NCBI GenBank assembly: GCA_002483345.1
Contig: DLHS01000007.1
Location: 140,857 to 204,856 of the forward strand
Direction of reading: 5' to 3'
DNA length: 64,000 nucleotides
Source of the DNA: Bacteroidetes bacterium UBA7662
GTDB lineage: Bacteria; Bacteroidota; Bacteroidia; UBA7662
A program made the position numbers and the translations under genes. This document shows positions 1 to 8,855 of the stretch, one piece after another (positions within the stretch are counted from its first letter, which is position 1; each line of letters opens with the position of its first letter). Below the pieces are notes generated by a model. It ran no database searches. It had not been told where the DNA came from and saw nothing but the letters and a program-made list of their open reading frames with translations.

Positions 1-488
1 TTCGATGTTATCCAACGGCGAAGGTCGTTTGTTTTAGGCGCTCCCTTTTCAATTTTTACATACCGCGCCTTAAAAATGGGATCACGCAGCTGGAATTGCT
101 CCTTGTTTAACTCAAAATAGGTTTCAATCAGCTGTTCATCCACCAGGGTATCGATGCCGGTGGCAATCACTTCGTTTTCGAGGGTGTATATGAGAAGAGA
201 TCGTTTGTAATCTTCAAGTTTCTCTTCAAAATCTTTGAGCCGCCCCGAAAGTTTATCATTGGCTTCGGCGAGGAGCAGTTCTTCCCTCACCCAGTTGTCG
301 ATGTAGGCTTTTACCAACATCATACTGTCTTCTGTTTCTGTGCCCTCGCTTACCAGACCGGTGAGCTGTGAGCGGTACAAATAACGGTCGTTTACCCTGG
401 CGATGGCGTTATCGGGCTCACTACCGCCTAACCACTGGCAGGCGGTGGTGAGAAGTCCGAAACACACAAGGAGGTAAACTTTTTTCAC
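1..488 (-). CDS. Lipoprotein of the SurA/PpiC foldase operon, C-terminus outside window
   Basis: The reading frame stays open from a GTG at 488 to the window edge (162 codons seen). The N-terminus is a lipoprotein signal: two Lys, a hydrophobic stretch, then a lipobox LTTAC with Cys at about residue 17. The next part, rich in charged helix, reads like the N-terminal region of peptidyl-prolyl isomerase lipoproteins that accompany SurA in Bacteroidota (an 'IARVNDRYLYRSQL' segment resembles the start of SurA-like chaperones). The GTG lies one base past the stop of the upstream PpiC gene, so the two are cotranscribed. The function is inferred from context, because the catalytic domain would be outside the window. 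Confidence 0.7.
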   Translation of the reverse strand, partial: MKKVYLLVCFGLLTTACQWLGGSEPDNAIARVNDRYLYRSQLTGLVSEGTETEDSMMLVKAYIDNWVREELLLAEANDKLSGRLKDFEEKLEDYKRSLLIYTLENEVIATGIDTLVDEQLIETYFELNKEQFQLRDPIFKARYVKIEKGAPKTNDLRRWITS

Positions 489-489
489 T

Positions 490-2454
490 TTATTTGGGCA
501 GGATGCTGTTGAGGGTTTCCTGATTCACCACCACTTTGTATCTGGCAGAAAGCTCCTCGAGCCAGGTTTTTTCCAGATAATTCTGATAATCGGAAGTGGC
601 AAGCCCCCTGATTTCGTTCAGTTCTTTAGGACCGGCAGCTAAAATGCTTTTGGTGCGCACAATGTAGACGGCATTGTTATGCTGGATGTTGTCGCTCAGC
701 CCTACTTTCCAGCCTGCCTTGTCGACAACCTCGTTGACGCCCTGCTCGTATTTGCCACTGCTGATTTTTACGTTCAGGGGATTGTCTTCATTCATGATTT
801 TTACGATGACGTCGTCGGTATTTTTCTTCTTCCCAAGCAGTTTACGGCCTTTCGCGGCCTGCGCTGCATTGGCAAACTGGTAGATGGTTACATCGGCCCG
901 TTCTTTCCACATATATTGCTGCTGGTTGGCGGCAAACCAGCTTCTGATACCGTCGGTATCATTCACGGCTTTGGACCAAACAAGCTGGTCTGTCAGGTCA
1001 AACAGCAATATACCTTCGCGATATTCTTTCAACAGGGCCCGGAAATCAGGATATTTCTGCTCCAGGCGGCTGTCTTCGTAAGCAAGTATATTTTCTTCCA
1101 CCCACTTGTCGTAGGTTTTACCCAGGTAGATACCCAGGTCGCTGCCACCGCTGGCATGCTGGTTGGCCTGGAGGTAACGTGCCAGTTCAGATTGTTTGAA
1201 GCTTCTTTCCCCGAAACTCATCACCACCAGGTCTTTTTTCCAGCTGCTGTCGGCTACCCATTTCCCTTCCTTGTAGAGACTGTCAACCACCTTGGCATAC
1301 ACTGCCTGACGGGCTTTTGCGTCTTCTTTGAAATTGTATTCTACTTTCAGCTTGGCGATGAGATTGCTCTTATAAAGATTGGCACGGCTGTCGCGGTTGA
1401 TTTTGGCTTCGATATCGCCTTTGACTTTTTCAAATGGCATTACACCCCGACGCTCCAGGCGTTTGATGATGTGCCAGCCGTAGGGTGTCTGAACGGGTTC
1501 AGAGATATCGCCGTCTTTGGCAAGCGCAAAAGCAGTGGCCTCAAACATGGGAACCATCCGGCCGGTACCAAACCAGGGCAATACTCCTTGCTGGTTCTGG
1601 GTGCTGGGGTCTTCGCTGTACTGGGCTACCAGCGCCTCGAAGTTTTCGCCGTTTTTAATCTTTTTATGGATTTCAAAAATCCTTTTTTTAGTGTTTTCAC
1701 GGATTGAATCGCTGTCTGTGTTGCGGGTAAGCAACATCAGGTGGGCAGTGTGAATTTCCCCTACAGCCGGGCGGTTATCGTGTACTTTCAGTACATGGTA
1801 TCCGAATTGGGTGCGGAATGGCTTGCTGAATTCACCGACAGCTGTTTTGAAGGCATTTTCTTCAAAGGCATAAATCATGCGGAAGGCACTGAAATAGCCT
1901 AAATCACCCTGGTTTTCCTTGGCAGAAGGGTCTTCCGAAACCTCCTGAGCCAGTTTGTTGAAATCTTCACCCTTTTGCAGGCGCTGGTAAATAGCTGTAA
2001 TCTTTTTGAATGCCTCCAGGCTGTCTTTAGGGGAGGCGTTTTCTGCCAGCTTTACCATGATATGGCTGGCACGTACTTCCCGGGTCATGCGGTCATAGGC
2101 CTCTTTCACAAGTTGCTGAGAGGTTTCTTTATCACGGAGATAAGGCTGAGCAAGCTGATTCCGGTAATTATCGAGTTCCTTGCGGAATTTTTCCGACGTA
2201 TCCAGCCCACGGTTGTAGGCCTCCTGTACTTTCAGCTTAAACTTGATGTACAAATCAAGGTATTCCCTTACATCAGCCGCTGTGGGCTTCTGCTGGTTGT
2301 AGTTGTTTTTATTGAAAACGGTTTGAAATTCCTCCACGCCAACCGCACGGCCATCAACGCTGAACAGGACCCGGTCACCGGCTGTTTGGGCAAATCCCAT
2401 GGATGAGCAAAGCAGGCTCAGAGAGCACAAAGAGTAGAACAGTATTTTTTTCAT
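490..2454 (-). CDS. Periplasmic peptidyl-prolyl isomerase with two PpiC (parvulin) domains
   Basis: This 654-residue protein has a Sec signal peptide (cleavage near GFAQ, residues 20-23), a SurA-type helical N-domain (about 30-120) and two parvulin domains at about 127-230 and 232-335. Both domains show the family pattern: ASHIMV / TAHLML openings, the E-D-P-S segment, and the F-G-Y-H / Y-G-W-H closing strand. The C-terminal third (about 340-654) is helical and has no motif I can name. Proteins of this type chaperone outer-membrane proteins in the periplasm. It leads an operon with the lipoprotein that follows it by one base. Confidence 0.9.
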   Translation of the reverse strand: MKKILFYSLCSLSLLCSSMGFAQTAGDRVLFSVDGRAVGVEEFQTVFNKNNYNQQKPTAADVREYLDLYIKFKLKVQEAYNRGLDTSEKFRKELDNYRNQLAQPYLRDKETSQQLVKEAYDRMTREVRASHIMVKLAENASPKDSLEAFKKITAIYQRLQKGEDFNKLAQEVSEDPSAKENQGDLGYFSAFRMIYAFEENAFKTAVGEFSKPFRTQFGYHVLKVHDNRPAVGEIHTAHLMLLTRNTDSDSIRENTKKRIFEIHKKIKNGENFEALVAQYSEDPSTQNQQGVLPWFGTGRMVPMFEATAFALAKDGDISEPVQTPYGWHIIKRLERRGVMPFEKVKGDIEAKINRDSRANLYKSNLIAKLKVEYNFKEDAKARQAVYAKVVDSLYKEGKWVADSSWKKDLVVMSFGERSFKQSELARYLQANQHASGGSDLGIYLGKTYDKWVEENILAYEDSRLEQKYPDFRALLKEYREGILLFDLTDQLVWSKAVNDTDGIRSWFAANQQQYMWKERADVTIYQFANAAQAAKGRKLLGKKKNTDDVIVKIMNEDNPLNVKISSGKYEQGVNEVVDKAGWKVGLSDNIQHNNAVYIVRTKSILAAGPKELNEIRGLATSDYQNYLEKTWLEELSARYKVVVNQETLNSILPK

Positions 2455-2538
2455 ATGCCTTGTTTTAAATCACGCAACTTTTATCGCAGCCCTGCAAAAA
2501 TAAAGATTAAGTGATAGTTGCAGCTTAGCTTGTGTATT

Positions 2539-3228
2539 ATGCTCGCACATGCCACCGCTTTTATCGATTTACTTTTCCCCCGTCTGTGCCAGGCCTGCAG
2601 TTGTCACCTGCTCAGGCACGAACAACTCATCTGCCAGCGGTGCCAATACAGACTTCCCCGTACCGCCTTTCACGATATGGCCGGAAATCCGGTAGAAAGG
2701 CTTTTTTACGGCCGGTATCAGCCGGCAGCAGTCACCTCATTTCTCTATTTTACCAAGGCTGGCATTGTCCAGCAGGCGCTCCACAATCTCAAGTATAACG
2801 GTGCGAAAGAGGTTGGATTATACCTTGGCACACGCTTCGGGGAAGAATTAAAAGCTTCCGAACGTTTCGCCACAATCGACGCGGTTGTGCCGGTTCCGCT
2901 CCACTGGAAAAAGCAACGGCTGAGAGGTTATAACCAAAGCGACCTCATTGCCCAGGGAATCGCACAGGGCCTGGGGACAAGCCTGCGCCGGGATTTGCTA
3001 CGCCGCGGGCTGGATACAACCACTCAAACCAAAAAGGGCAGACTTGAACGCTGGGAGAATGTGGCAGAGGCTTTTCTCCCCTCCGATCAAAGGCTTCCGG
3101 GACGGAAATTATTGCTGGTAGACGATGTGCTTACAACAGGTGCCACGCTCGAAGCCTGTGCGAGGGCGTTGGAAAAAGTATGTGGACAGCCGGTGTATAT
3201 GGCCACACTGGCGTGTGCGGTGCGTTGA
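2539..3228 (+). CDS. comF: ComF family phosphoribosyltransferase-like protein
   Basis: About 229 residues. The N-terminus has the ComF zinc-ribbon signature: paired cysteines in CQACSC (about residue 16-20) and ICQRCQ (about 33-38). The C-terminal half has a type I phosphoribosyltransferase PRPP loop, LLVDDVLTTGAT. Upstream, VVPVPLHWKKQRLRGYNQS is the conserved ComF core. ComF proteins are linked to DNA uptake in naturally competent bacteria, although many Bacteroidota carry one with no proven role. I chose the ATG at 2539 because the product then starts just before the conserved LLFPRLC segment; a TTG at 2518 is the alternative. Confidence 0.9.
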   Translation: MLAHATAFIDLLFPRLCQACSCHLLRHEQLICQRCQYRLPRTAFHDMAGNPVERLFYGRYQPAAVTSFLYFTKAGIVQQALHNLKYNGAKEVGLYLGTRFGEELKASERFATIDAVVPVPLHWKKQRLRGYNQSDLIAQGIAQGLGTSLRRDLLRRGLDTTTQTKKGRLERWENVAEAFLPSDQRLPGRKLLLVDDVLTTGATLEACARALEKVCGQPVYMATLACAVR

Positions 3229-3372
3229 TTTCAGACATTGAGATTTCGAGAGGCGAGAGGCGAGACTTTGGCCGCTGCGCGGCATTGCCTGTCTGGCAAC
3301 AGTACGGATATGTGCTGCTGAAAGCGCCGCAGGCGCAAAAAGTCTCGCCTCTCGAAATCTCAATGTCTAAAA
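3229..3372. repeat. MITE-like inverted-repeat element, copy 1
   Basis: The left arm (3231-3267) begins tcagacattgagatttcgag and contains a doubled gaggc motif. The right arm (3340-3369) is its reverse complement, apart from a 7-bp extra gaggcga unit in the left arm. The loop of about 70 bp contains a second, imperfect GC-rich pair (ggccgctgcgcggc and gcgccgcaggcgc). It fills the gap between the convergent comF and DUF6970 genes. The same terminal sequence occurs at 47055-47285, so this looks like a dispersed family and not only a terminator, though it could act as one. Confidence 0.75.
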
Positions 3373-3374
3373 GC

Positions 3375-3722
3375 TCAATCGATGGGATTTCTTGGTTTCC
3401 AGAGCAACATGCCATGTTTCCTTTTTTTGTAGAAACGGTTACACCTACCATCACCTTTGCCCGTGATACCACCCCCCGGCCTGCAAAGCAATTTGCCACT
3501 TTCACTGTAGAGCTCCGACATACGGTCGCAACAGCCTGGTAAAAACAGATAAACTGTCTGACCCCGGTATTTATAGGCCCAGACCTCCGTATAGCTGTCT
3601 GGATTCCGTTCCGCTACGATGATTTTCTCGTGCAGCCATTTGGGCAGGTATATCCGGTCTTTTGATGCCGCACAACCTGTGAGCATGGCAAAAAGCAGTA
3701 ATAACAGTATGTTACGCGCCAT
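3375..3722 (-). CDS. Small lipoprotein, DUF6970-like
   Basis: 115 residues. The lipoprotein signal ends at LTGC (Cys near residue 16). The mature part has the pattern I associate with DUF6970: a W-L-x-x-K-I start, a V-x-x-Y-x-Y-x-G-Q-x-V-Y strand pair, a CCD motif, then CRPGGGITGKGDG near the C-terminus. The ATG at 3722 overlaps the stop of the upstream anti-sigma-like gene by 11 bases, which fixes the start and indicates translational coupling in the sigma operon. The biochemical role is unknown; it may be a regulon member or an envelope stress output. Confidence 0.75.
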   Translation of the reverse strand: MARNILLLLLFAMLTGCAASKDRIYLPKWLHEKIIVAERNPDSYTEVWAYKYRGQTVYLFLPGCCDRMSELYSESGKLLCRPGGGITGKGDGRCNRFYKKRKHGMLLWKPRNPID

Positions 3723-4182
3723 GCAGCCAGCGACGGTGTTGGAGATAACGATCAATGAGCAACAGGATGAGAAAACCATTCAGACACAGCATGCTCATCA
3801 ACAAGGTCTGACTTTCCGGCAGCGGCAGATTGTTTGTATTCAAACCTGGCAGATTATTTTGCTGTAACCAATACGCAAGGCCGGTAAGGCCGCCGGTTGC
3901 TATCATCAAAATATTCAACAGTCTTCCGGAGGAAGCCGTCAACGGGTTTTTTTGTTGCTTCAAAGGTATTTTTGCCAGGACAGCAGCTTCGAAATTTTCC
4001 GGGAGCGACGCAGCGAGTTTGTCATCCGACAGCAACTGATGCACCGAGCGGTATCGTTGCAGCTGCTCCGCCAGCGCCGGTTCTTTTGCCAGCCGGGTCT
4101 CCAGCGCCAGTCGGGCTTTGGCGTCAAGCTGGTTGTCGAGATAATCCCAGAGAAGTTGTTGATCGGATGCTTGAATCATCAT
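3712..4182 (-). CDS. Anti-sigma-factor-like membrane protein
   Basis: 156 residues. The N-terminal 85 residues are soluble and helical, resembling the zinc-less anti-sigma domain of Bacteroidota (LLWDYLDNQLD, then LAKEPALAEQL). Two membrane helices follow, at about 88-108 and 125-145. It overlaps the sigma gene upstream by 4 bases (ATGA) and the lipoprotein gene downstream by 11. Gene order sigma / two-helix membrane partner is the usual ECF sigma/anti-sigma arrangement. No sensing domain is visible on the far side of the membrane, so the signal is unknown. Confidence 0.75.
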   Translation of the reverse strand: MMIQASDQQLLWDYLDNQLDAKARLALETRLAKEPALAEQLQRYRSVHQLLSDDKLAASLPENFEAAVLAKIPLKQQKNPLTASSGRLLNILMIATGGLTGLAYWLQQNNLPGLNTNNLPLPESQTLLMSMLCLNGFLILLLIDRYLQHRRWLHGA

Positions 4183-4739
4183 CGTAAAGCTAAGGATGGA
4201 TCTAATATGGCTGCCAATTTTTGTCTTGCCCGGAAAAGCCGCACCTTGATGGTGTTGCTGCTGATGCCGGTAATCTGTTCAATTTCCTGCAGTTGCTGTT
4301 CGCCGAGGTAAAAGAGCTCTATCAGCAAACCATCGGTAGGGTTCAGTTGTGCAATGGCTTCGTGCAGCTGGCTGAAACGTTCCTGTTGATGCAAGGCGTG
4401 GTCTGTCTGGAAGTCTGACACAACCGGTAATTCACCTGGCTCATCCAATGACAGCATAGGTAGTCGCTTTTTTCTCCTGAAAGAAACAGCGGTATTAAAA
4501 ACAATGCGGTACAGCCAGGTTGAAAAGCGGGCATCACCCTCAAAGCGGTCAATCGAACGCATGGCTTTCACCAAGGCATCCTGCGCCACTTCTTCCGCAT
4601 CGTGGTGATGGCCGATGAATTTGAGCGACAGTGAAAAAACCAGCCGTTGGTGTTTACGAACCAGCCGCTCCACAGCAAGCCGGTCGCCGTTTTGTGCGCG
4701 TACAACCAACAACCGATCCTCTTCCTGTGAATTCATCAT
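4179..4739 (-). CDS. ECF RNA polymerase sigma factor
   Basis: 186 residues. Region 2 runs about 25-90, with the RLVFSLSLKFIG helix, DAEEVAQDALVKA and FSTWLYRIVFN core-binding and -10 helices. Region 4 runs about 130-180, with a helix-turn-helix ending ISSNTIKVRLFRARQKL. The first of two adjacent ATGs is used; with either, the messenger leader is very short, because the likely -10 (CGTC, 4747-4750) lies only 7 bases upstream. It leads the operon with the anti-sigma-like protein and DUF6970 lipoprotein and probably activates its own promoter. Confidence 0.92.
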   Translation of the reverse strand: MMNSQEEDRLLVVRAQNGDRLAVERLVRKHQRLVFSLSLKFIGHHHDAEEVAQDALVKAMRSIDRFEGDARFSTWLYRIVFNTAVSFRRKKRLPMLSLDEPGELPVVSDFQTDHALHQQERFSQLHEAIAQLNPTDGLLIELFYLGEQQLQEIEQITGISSNTIKVRLFRARQKLAAILDPSLALR

Positions 4740-4746
4740 CGACTCT

Positions 4747-4773
4747 GACGCTGCCTTAGGCAGGTGGGTTACA
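4747..4773 (-). promoter_or_regulatory. Predicted ECF sigma promoter for the sigma operon
   Basis: Read on the minus strand, TGTAACC (4773-4767) is followed by 16 bases and then CGTC (4750-4747). The identical hexamer and spacing occur on the other strand in front of the divergent gene, so both are probably read by this sigma factor. The start codon at 4739 is so close that the transcript would be nearly leaderless. Confidence 0.65.
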
Positions 4774-4838
4774 GCAAACTACAAAAAAAAGTAAAAGGCA
4801 TCCGAAAAGAACGGCATTTCACTTTTTTTCAACTCATT

Positions 4839-4865
4839 TGTAACCTGATAAGTCTGCCCGGCGTC
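4839..4865 (+). promoter_or_regulatory. Predicted ECF sigma promoter for the divergent membrane gene
   Basis: TGTAACC (4839-4845), 16 bases, then CGTC (4862-4865), followed by atagggtca. This gives a transcript starting about 20 bases before the ATG at 4892. The motif and spacing match the divergent promoter at 4747-4773 exactly, supporting co-regulation of the two units. Confidence 0.7.
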
Positions 4866-4891
4866 ATAGGGTCAGTTAAACAAAATTTGCC

Positions 4892-5263
4892 ATGTCCAAT
4901 CCCATGCACGAGAACATTGTCCCCATCGTCCTTTTTCTGACAGCCTGCACAGCTGCCATCTCCTACCGTTACCTGGCGCACAAGGAACGGATAGCACTCA
5001 TTGAACGCGGAATGGACCCGCTCCCCACCCGGAAAACATCCTACGGCGCCAGTTTTAATGTGTTGAAAGTTGCTTTTCTGGCAATCGGCATCGGCATCGG
5101 GGTTGTGGTAGGTGGCTTCCTCGAGAATGTTATCACCGGAAATCCCGTGATCGGCTATTTTGCCTCCATACTGCTTGCTGGTGGTTTTTCACTCATCGCC
5201 TACTACCAGTTTGAACGCAAGGAACTTGCCAGGCTGGAAAAACAGCACCGGAACGAAGCATAA
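4892..5263 (+). CDS. Small membrane protein, DUF6249-like
   Basis: 123 residues with three predicted membrane helices (about 8-24, 55-78 and 86-105) and a charged C-terminal tail (FERKELARLEKQ). After the first helix comes HKERIALIERGMDP, typical of small Bacteroidota proteins that sit opposite ECF sigma genes. It faces the sigma operon and has the same promoter motif, so it is likely part of that regulon. No enzymatic function is suggested. Confidence 0.75.
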   Translation: MSNPMHENIVPIVLFLTACTAAISYRYLAHKERIALIERGMDPLPTRKTSYGASFNVLKVAFLAIGIGIGVVVGGFLENVITGNPVIGYFASILLAGGFSLIAYYQFERKELARLEKQHRNEA

Positions 5264-5278
5264 GCTACCCGTGACCGA

Positions 5279-5312
5279 CAAAAGCGCCTGGCAGATGCCG
5301 GGCGTTTTACTT
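5279..5312. terminator. Possible bidirectional terminator
   Basis: An imperfect stem (aaaagcgcctggc / gccgggcgtttt, loop agat) lies between the convergent membrane gene and NDH-2 gene. It is followed by a T-rich stretch on the plus strand and preceded by an A-run for the minus strand. Confidence 0.5.
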
Positions 5313-6581
5313 TTTGAAAGGCCGGATGATCAGTCGCAAAGCCCTGTCGAAACTGATGTAGTTCCAGAACCAGTCGACAAATACCACCATGCGGTTACGG
5401 AAACCTACAATCGACATTAAATGCACAAACATCCACACAAACCAGGCGAAAAAACCCTGAAAACGTAACCGGTGGATGTCGACCACGGCCCTGTTACGAC
5501 CAATGGTGGCCATAGTGCCTTTGTCGAAGTAACGGAAAGGTTTGAGAGCCCTGCCCTGGCTTTCCCGGCGCAGATTGTTTACCAGGTTCCCGGCCTGCTG
5601 TATGGCCACCGGGGCTACCATCGGATGTCCGTTCGGATATTTTTCGGTTTGCATCAGGGCAATATCCCCTACTGCATAAATGTTTGGAAAATCGAGCGAC
5701 TGGTGAAATTCATTTACCACCAGTCTGCCACCCCGGCCAATGGCATGTTCCGGAAAGCCTTCCGGCAAAGCACCGATTACACCGGCAGTCCAGATAAGTG
5801 TTTTGGTTGCGATGGTTTTGGTGCCGGAAAAGCTGACCGTATCTCCGTCATAATCTTTTACCGGGGCATTGAGCCACACGTTTACGTCCAGTTCCTTGAG
5901 GAATTTTAGTGCTTTTTCCGAGGCTTGCGCCGACATACCTGCCAAAACCCTGGGACCGGCTTCAATCAGGTGAATCTGCATTCGCCGGATGTCGAGTTCC
6001 GGATAATCGCGCGGAAGGACATGTTTTTTAAGTTCGCCTAAGGCACCGGCTGTTTCAACGCCTGTCGGGCCTCCGCCAACGACCACGAAGGTGATGAGCC
6101 GCTCCCGTTGGTCGAGATCAGATGTAAGCAATGCTTCCTCAAAATGCTGGAGGATAAGGCTCCGCAGGTCCAGTGCCTGTGGTACGGTTTTCATACGCAT
6201 CGCGAATTCGGGGAGATGCTGTTGCCCGAAAAAATTGGTTTTACTGCCGGTAGCCAATATCAGCTTATCGTAGCGCAGACTGCCGATGTTGGTGCTGATT
6301 TCCTGGTTTTCGATCGAAATGCCGGTCACTTCTGCCATCCGGAGGATGACCCAGGGGCGCCTTTTGATAAATTTCCGCAAGGGATGAGCGATGGAACCCG
6401 GTTCCAGCCCGCCGGTGGCTACCTGATATAAAAGCGGTTGAAAGGTGTGGTAATTGTGGCGGTCAAGTAAAACAATCTGGTAGTCTTCAGGATTGATTTT
6501 ACGGGCAAGGATGAGGCCAGCGAAGCCTGCTCCAAGAATGACCAGTCGGGGTTTGTTGGTCTCGGGTATGTTGATCTTCAT
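5307..6581 (-). CDS. ndh: Type II NADH dehydrogenase (NDH-2), FAD-dependent
   Basis: 424 residues. The N-terminal FAD-binding Rossmann motif is VILGAGFAGLILARKI, and the second dinucleotide motif, VVVGGGPTGVETAGALGEL, is at about 165-185. The family segments HNYHTFQPLLYQVATGGL (about 41-58) and YAVGDIALM (about 300) are present. The C-terminus carries a hydrophobic helix (FFAWFVWMFVHLMSIVGF) consistent with membrane attachment. NDH-2 oxidises NADH and reduces quinone without pumping protons. It is a single-gene unit convergent with the DUF6249-like gene. Confidence 0.92.
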   Translation of the reverse strand: MKINIPETNKPRLVILGAGFAGLILARKINPEDYQIVLLDRHNYHTFQPLLYQVATGGLEPGSIAHPLRKFIKRRPWVILRMAEVTGISIENQEISTNIGSLRYDKLILATGSKTNFFGQQHLPEFAMRMKTVPQALDLRSLILQHFEEALLTSDLDQRERLITFVVVGGGPTGVETAGALGELKKHVLPRDYPELDIRRMQIHLIEAGPRVLAGMSAQASEKALKFLKELDVNVWLNAPVKDYDGDTVSFSGTKTIATKTLIWTAGVIGALPEGFPEHAIGRGGRLVVNEFHQSLDFPNIYAVGDIALMQTEKYPNGHPMVAPVAIQQAGNLVNNLRRESQGRALKPFRYFDKGTMATIGRNRAVVDIHRLRFQGFFAWFVWMFVHLMSIVGFRNRMVVFVDWFWNYISFDRALRLIIRPFKK

Positions 6582-6737
6582 GGCAGATCGATAGGTGGGT
6601 GCAAAACTCGTGAATTGAACGTTAGTTTATGCAAACAATTCAATCGTATATCAGCCTAACAACCATCACTTCGTTTCCGTGCACTTTGTTAGATTTGTAA
6701 TGGCATTGAAATTGCAGCTATACCCGAAACCGTGTCT

Positions 6738-7562
6738 ATGAAAAAGTTTGTGTCGTTACTGGTAGTGCTTTGTTGCCTGGGGGCAACTACCCTTCCTTCC
6801 GGTGCGCAGGAACCTGAAGCTTTTGACGGGGAGGGTAAAACAGTAAGTTTCCGGAGAATATCCAATACTGCTTTTCAACCGGGAGAAGTACTGAAATTCC
6901 GGCTGCATTATGGTTTTATCAATGCAGGTATTGGTGAATTGCGCATCAAGCCGGGAACCGTACACATGGCCAGCAAGGACTGTTACCACATTGTGGCTAC
7001 CGGCAAGTCCATCAACAGTTTCGACTGGTTTTACAAGGTCAGGGACACCTATGAAACCTATGTCGACAAAGAAGCTATCATGCCCTGGGCTTTTGTACGC
7101 GATGTATATGAGGGGGGATATACCATGAAAGACTATTACGCTTTCGATCATTATCAGAAAACGGTGCGTGCCAACGGAGTGAATTACAATATTCCGTTAC
7201 ATACTCAGGATATTGTTTCTTCTTTTTATTACGCCCGCACCATCGACTTTACCGATGCTAAAAAGGGAGATGTTTTTGAGGTACCTATGTTTCTTGATAA
7301 AGAGCTTCATAACTTCAAATTCAGGTTTTTGGGTCGTTTTACGCTGAAAACAGATGCAGGAACCTTCAAGGTGATGAAGTTTATGCCGGTGGTTATGAAA
7401 GGCAGGGTCTTTAAAAATGACGAGGATCTGATCGTATATGTGTCAGATGACGCCAATAAAATTCCGCTCGAAATCAAAGCCAATATCCTGGTGGGTTCTG
7501 TGAGGATGACTTTAACGGGTTATGAAGGCCTCCGGAATCCGATGACCTCCCGGATAAAATAA
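6738..7562 (+). CDS. DUF3108 periplasmic protein
   Basis: 274 residues with a Sec signal (cleavage after SGAQ). The mature protein is a DUF3108 beta-rich fold: FRLHYGFINAGIGELRI near the start, DWFYKVRDTYETYVD in the middle, and VYVSDDANKIPLEIKA near the end. DUF3108 proteins are periplasmic and poorly characterised. I take the ATG at 6738; a GTG two codons upstream is possible. A Bacteroidota-type -7 element, TAgaTTTG (6690-6697), lies about 40 bases upstream, although I see no convincing -33 box. Confidence 0.85.
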   Translation: MKKFVSLLVVLCCLGATTLPSGAQEPEAFDGEGKTVSFRRISNTAFQPGEVLKFRLHYGFINAGIGELRIKPGTVHMASKDCYHIVATGKSINSFDWFYKVRDTYETYVDKEAIMPWAFVRDVYEGGYTMKDYYAFDHYQKTVRANGVNYNIPLHTQDIVSSFYYARTIDFTDAKKGDVFEVPMFLDKELHNFKFRFLGRFTLKTDAGTFKVMKFMPVVMKGRVFKNDEDLIVYVSDDANKIPLEIKANILVGSVRMTLTGYEGLRNPMTSRIK

Positions 7563-7568
7563 GGCGGG

Positions 7569-8840
7569 TCAGAGATCAGTACCGATATCTCTGCGGTAGT
7601 ATTTGCCGGTATACGCTATTTTATCAGCGTTTTTGTAACTAAGTGCCAGGGCATCCCTGAAGTTGCTGCCCAAAGAACTGACAGCCAGTAAGCGACCTCC
7701 ATTGGTAAGTACCTGGTCGTTGAGTTTTTTGGTTCCGGCATGAAACAACAGACTGCCCTCACAGTCCTCGAAGCCTGTCATCACAGCGCCTTTCGGATAA
7801 GCTTCGGGATAACCCGGGGCAACCAGCATGACGGTAGCGGCAATTTTGGCACTCACTTTCAGCTCATACGATGCGAGGTTTCCTGTAGCACAATGCAGAA
7901 ACATTTCCACCAGGTCTGATTCAATGCGTGGCATGACTACCTCCGTTTCGGGGTCGCCCATACGTACATTGTATTCAATCACGTAAGGGTCGTCTCCTAC
8001 TTTCATGATTCCCACAAAAACAAATCCTTTGTAATCAAAGCCATCTTTTTGGAAGCCAAGAATGGTAGGTTTTACTATGCGTTCCTCTACTTTGGCCATA
8101 AAGTCGGCATCGGCGAAAGGAACGGGGGAAACAGCCCCCATACCACCGGTGTTCAGACCGGTGTCGCCTTCACCTATCCGCTTGTAATCTTTGGCCTCCG
8201 GAAGTATTTTGTAGTGCTTGCCGTCGGTGAGTACAAAAACAGAAAGCTCAACACCCTTCAGAAAACCTTCAATTACAACACGGGCGCTGGCTTCTCCGAA
8301 TTTCAGTCCCTCCACCATCTCCCGGAAACTTTCAATGGCCTCCTCATAGGTTTCACAAATTAAGACGCCTTTTCCCGCTGCCAGCCCATCTGCCTTCAGT
8401 ACAATGGGTAAATGCTGCTGGCGGATGTAAGCCATGCCCTCCTCCACCAGCTCACGGGTGAATGTTTGATAGGCGGCAGTGGGAATGCCATGCCGCAGCA
8501 TAAACTGTTTGGCAAAATCCTTGCTGCCCTCAAGTCGGGCACCGGCTGCTTTCGGCCCTATAAAGGGAATGTCTTTCAGCGCGGGATCACCTGCGAAAAA
8601 ATCCGCCAGGCCGTTTACAAGAGGGTCTTCCGGCCCAATGACTACCAATCCTATCTGGTGCTCCAGAACGAAAGTTTTCAGAAAGGCATGATCATCCGGG
8701 TGGATAGCTACATTGGTGGCAATCTCTGCTGTTCCTGCATTTCCGGGAGCAACGTAGAGCGCGTCGCAGTGCGGACTTTGACGAAGTTTCCAGGCAAATG
8801 CATGTTCACGGCCGCCTGAGCCGATTACCAGAATGTTCAT
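7569..8840 (-). CDS. purD: Phosphoribosylamine--glycine ligase
   Basis: 423 residues, full length for PurD. It starts MNILVIGSGGREHAFAWKL, the classic N-domain. The ATP-grasp domain includes VLKADGLAAGKGV (about 145-157), and the signature LNTGGMGAVSP is at about 225. The metal-binding strand FVGIMKV...EYNVRMGDPETE is intact. The enzyme makes glycinamide ribonucleotide in purine synthesis. It is convergent with the DUF3108 gene (6 bp apart) and is followed on the minus strand by nothing cotranscribed. Confidence 0.96.
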   Translation of the reverse strand: MNILVIGSGGREHAFAWKLRQSPHCDALYVAPGNAGTAEIATNVAIHPDDHAFLKTFVLEHQIGLVVIGPEDPLVNGLADFFAGDPALKDIPFIGPKAAGARLEGSKDFAKQFMLRHGIPTAAYQTFTRELVEEGMAYIRQQHLPIVLKADGLAAGKGVLICETYEEAIESFREMVEGLKFGEASARVVIEGFLKGVELSVFVLTDGKHYKILPEAKDYKRIGEGDTGLNTGGMGAVSPVPFADADFMAKVEERIVKPTILGFQKDGFDYKGFVFVGIMKVGDDPYVIEYNVRMGDPETEVVMPRIESDLVEMFLHCATGNLASYELKVSAKIAATVMLVAPGYPEAYPKGAVMTGFEDCEGSLLFHAGTKKLNDQVLTNGGRLLAVSSLGSNFRDALALSYKNADKIAYTGKYYRRDIGTDL

Positions 8841-8855
8841 AGCAACAAGTGATTG

